Assembly (NCBI GenBank): GCA_947459455.1
Contig: CANHEC010000003.1
Coordinates: forward strand, 1 to 23,735
Length of the DNA stretch: 23,735 nt
Origin: Chitinophagaceae bacterium
GTDB taxonomy: Bacteria > Bacteroidota > Bacteroidia > Chitinophagales > Chitinophagaceae
Reading direction: 5' to 3'
Shown: positions 22,684 through 23,735 of the stretch, one piece after another
How the letters are laid out: every line of letters starts with the position of its first letter
How positions within the stretch are numbered: the stretch's first letter is position 1
Notes under the pieces: model-generated
The model's database searches: none
What the model was told of the DNA's origin: nothing
What the model saw: the letters and a program-made list of their open reading frames with translations, nothing else
Translations under genes and position numbers: made by a program

Positions 22684-23735
22684 GTGCCAGTGTTTTTGAG
22701 ATATTAAGACCGAAGGCCTTGATAGCCGGCAGCAGCGCTGCCAGGGTACCCAAACCTACGGTAAGCAAAACTAACCACCATTCGGCAGGCAGCCACTGGG
22801 GTAGCAGGCGCAGCTGAAAGCCGCTGGCCGATTGGCCCTGCAGCAGCCACAAGCCCAACCGGCTGAGGGCAAGGCCCAGTGCAGTACCCGCCAGCGCTAT
22901 CAGCAGGCCCTCGCCCAGCACCAGCCACAGCAGGCCGCTGCGGGGGCAGCCCATGCTGCGCAGCAGCGCCATTTCGTAGCGGCGCTCCTGCAGGCGCAGG
23001 TACAGGGCTATAAAAATGCTGAGGGCGCTTACCAGCATAATGCCGCCTCCGATGGCCTTCAAAGTATCGGCGCCTACGCTCAGCAGCGTCATCAGGCGGC
23101 GCACTTCTACTACCGGGTTGGCAGCCTGCATATTGGTTTGGGCATTTACCAGTCGGGGCATGGTCATCAGCGCCATGGGGCTGCGAAACTTGAATAAGGC
23201 CGCAGTGATTTGGACCGGTTCTTCATCGTGGTCATGGTCGGCTTCAGGTGTGTGCCGGGCTTCGTGGTCGTGTGCAGCATGGCTGCCGGCGGCATTCGTT
23301 GAGTCCGCTGCTTCCTCCTCTTCTTCGTGGTGATGCACGGCCCACACGGTTTCGGTAGGCGTCAGCAGCAGGCCATCCAGCACCGTGCCGGTAGGCTGCA
23401 GCACGCCCACCACCTTGTACGGGTGTTCTTTGTGCTCCTCGCCGCCCTCGCCGTGGGTGCCGGTAAAGCTACTGCCCGGCTGCAGACCTGCCCGGCTGGC
23501 AATGGCGGCCCCGGCCACCACCTCCATGGGCTGCGCAAATACGCGGCCACTGGCCAGCTGTGCATGGTACAGCTGCAGGTAGCGGGGCGTGGTGCCCACT
23601 ATGCGGCTGCCGCGGTAGGTATCGCCGTAGCTCAGCGGTATCCACCACTCTACCATGGGGTTGCGGCCCAGTTTTTCTACTTCGGCCAGGCTGATGTTGC
23701 CGGTAGGTGCATCGGTATGATAGATAGCGCTGAGC
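22673..23735 (-). CDS. FtsX/MacB-type ABC permease with His-rich loop (partial, N-terminus missing)
   Basis: The frame is open to the right edge, so about 353 C-terminal residues are seen and the N-terminal part lies outside. The visible order is a MacB-like periplasmic domain (YGDTYRGSRIVGTTPRYLQLY, VVAGAAIASRAGLQPGSSF, YKVVGVLQPTGTVLDGLLL), a His/Glu/Asp-rich insertion (HHHEEEEEAAD through DHDHDEE; nine His), then an FtsX domain with three helices (IMLVSALSIFIALYLRLQERRYEMALLRSMG, LVLGEGLLIALAGTALGL, WLVLLTVGLGTLAALLPAIKAFG). It would need a LolD/MacB-like ATPase, not in the window. The His-rich stretch, normally periplasmic, suggests zinc or a similar metal. It is coupled to the CFFCG protein gene by an 11-bp overlap. 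Confidence 0.88.
   Translation of the reverse strand, partial: LSAIYHTDAPTGNISLAEVEKLGRNPMVEWWIPLSYGDTYRGSRIVGTTPRYLQLYHAQLASGRVFAQPMEVVAGAAIASRAGLQPGSSFTGTHGEGGEEHKEHPYKVVGVLQPTGTVLDGLLLTPTETVWAVHHHEEEEEAADSTNAAGSHAAHDHEARHTPEADHDHDEEPVQITAALFKFRSPMALMTMPRLVNAQTNMQAANPVVEVRRLMTLLSVGADTLKAIGGGIMLVSALSIFIALYLRLQERRYEMALLRSMGCPRSGLLWLVLGEGLLIALAGTALGLALSRLGLWLLQGQSASGFQLRLLPQWLPAEWWLVLLTVGLGTLAALLPAIKAFGLNISKTLAHEA

Noticed and set aside
1..23735. Search for CRISPR arrays, tRNA genes, IS ends, integrase genes and defence-type genes
   Set aside because: No repeat-spacer pattern, cloverleaf, transposase, integrase or recognisable defence gene was found by reading both strands.

Overview
The window looks like chromosomal DNA of a Bacteroidota bacterium, most likely from the Chitinophagaceae or a close relative. 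Three things support this: the families present (DUF3857 transglutaminase-like proteins, DUF5916 outer-membrane protein, DUF3526 ABC permeases, MORN/YwqK repeat protein), the near absence of Shine-Dalgarno sites, and TAnnTTTG-type -7 promoter elements close to start codons. A degenerate 7-bp intergenic repeat of a kind often seen in this phylum agrees. The genus cannot be fixed from the sequence. I see no integrase, transposase, tRNA, rRNA, CRISPR array or phage gene.

Layout. (1) 1-132 is the tail of an M28-type peptidase gene, followed by a strong intrinsic terminator. (2) 370-7590 is a tight three-gene operon for exported proteins: a 1105-aa TPR plus MORN-repeat protein, a DUF3857-type transglutaminase with an intact Cys-His-Asp triad, and a paralogue that has lost the Cys and His. 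It ends in a terminator at 7624. (3) 7781-12704 carries two housekeeping genes, a UvrD/PcrA helicase and pheS, separated by an outer-membrane barrel gene and a 300-bp spacer with a heptanucleotide repeat. (4) A CorC/HlyC-type CNNM-CBS membrane protein lies on the minus strand (12842-14113), convergent with pheS across a hairpin that could terminate both. (5) 14276-17830 encodes an ABC ATPase and two DUF3526 permeases. It is followed by a DUF5916 outer-membrane protein, translationally coupled to a lipoprotein gene (17934-20962). (6) 21070-22129 is a small lipoprotein gene plus a small barrel gene. (7) 22231-23735 (minus) holds a DUF3299-like exported protein and the 3' part of an FtsX-type ABC permease with a His-rich periplasmic segment, probably part of a metal-linked ABC system.

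Most of the window is envelope biology: exported repeat proteins, barrels, lipoproteins and ABC permeases. The loci most worth following up are the MORN plus active/inactive transglutaminase operon, the DUF3526 exporter beside a DUF5916 barrel, and the His-rich permease with its CFFCG partner. No part of the window is clearly a wholly new system. Functional links between neighbours are inferred from gene order.
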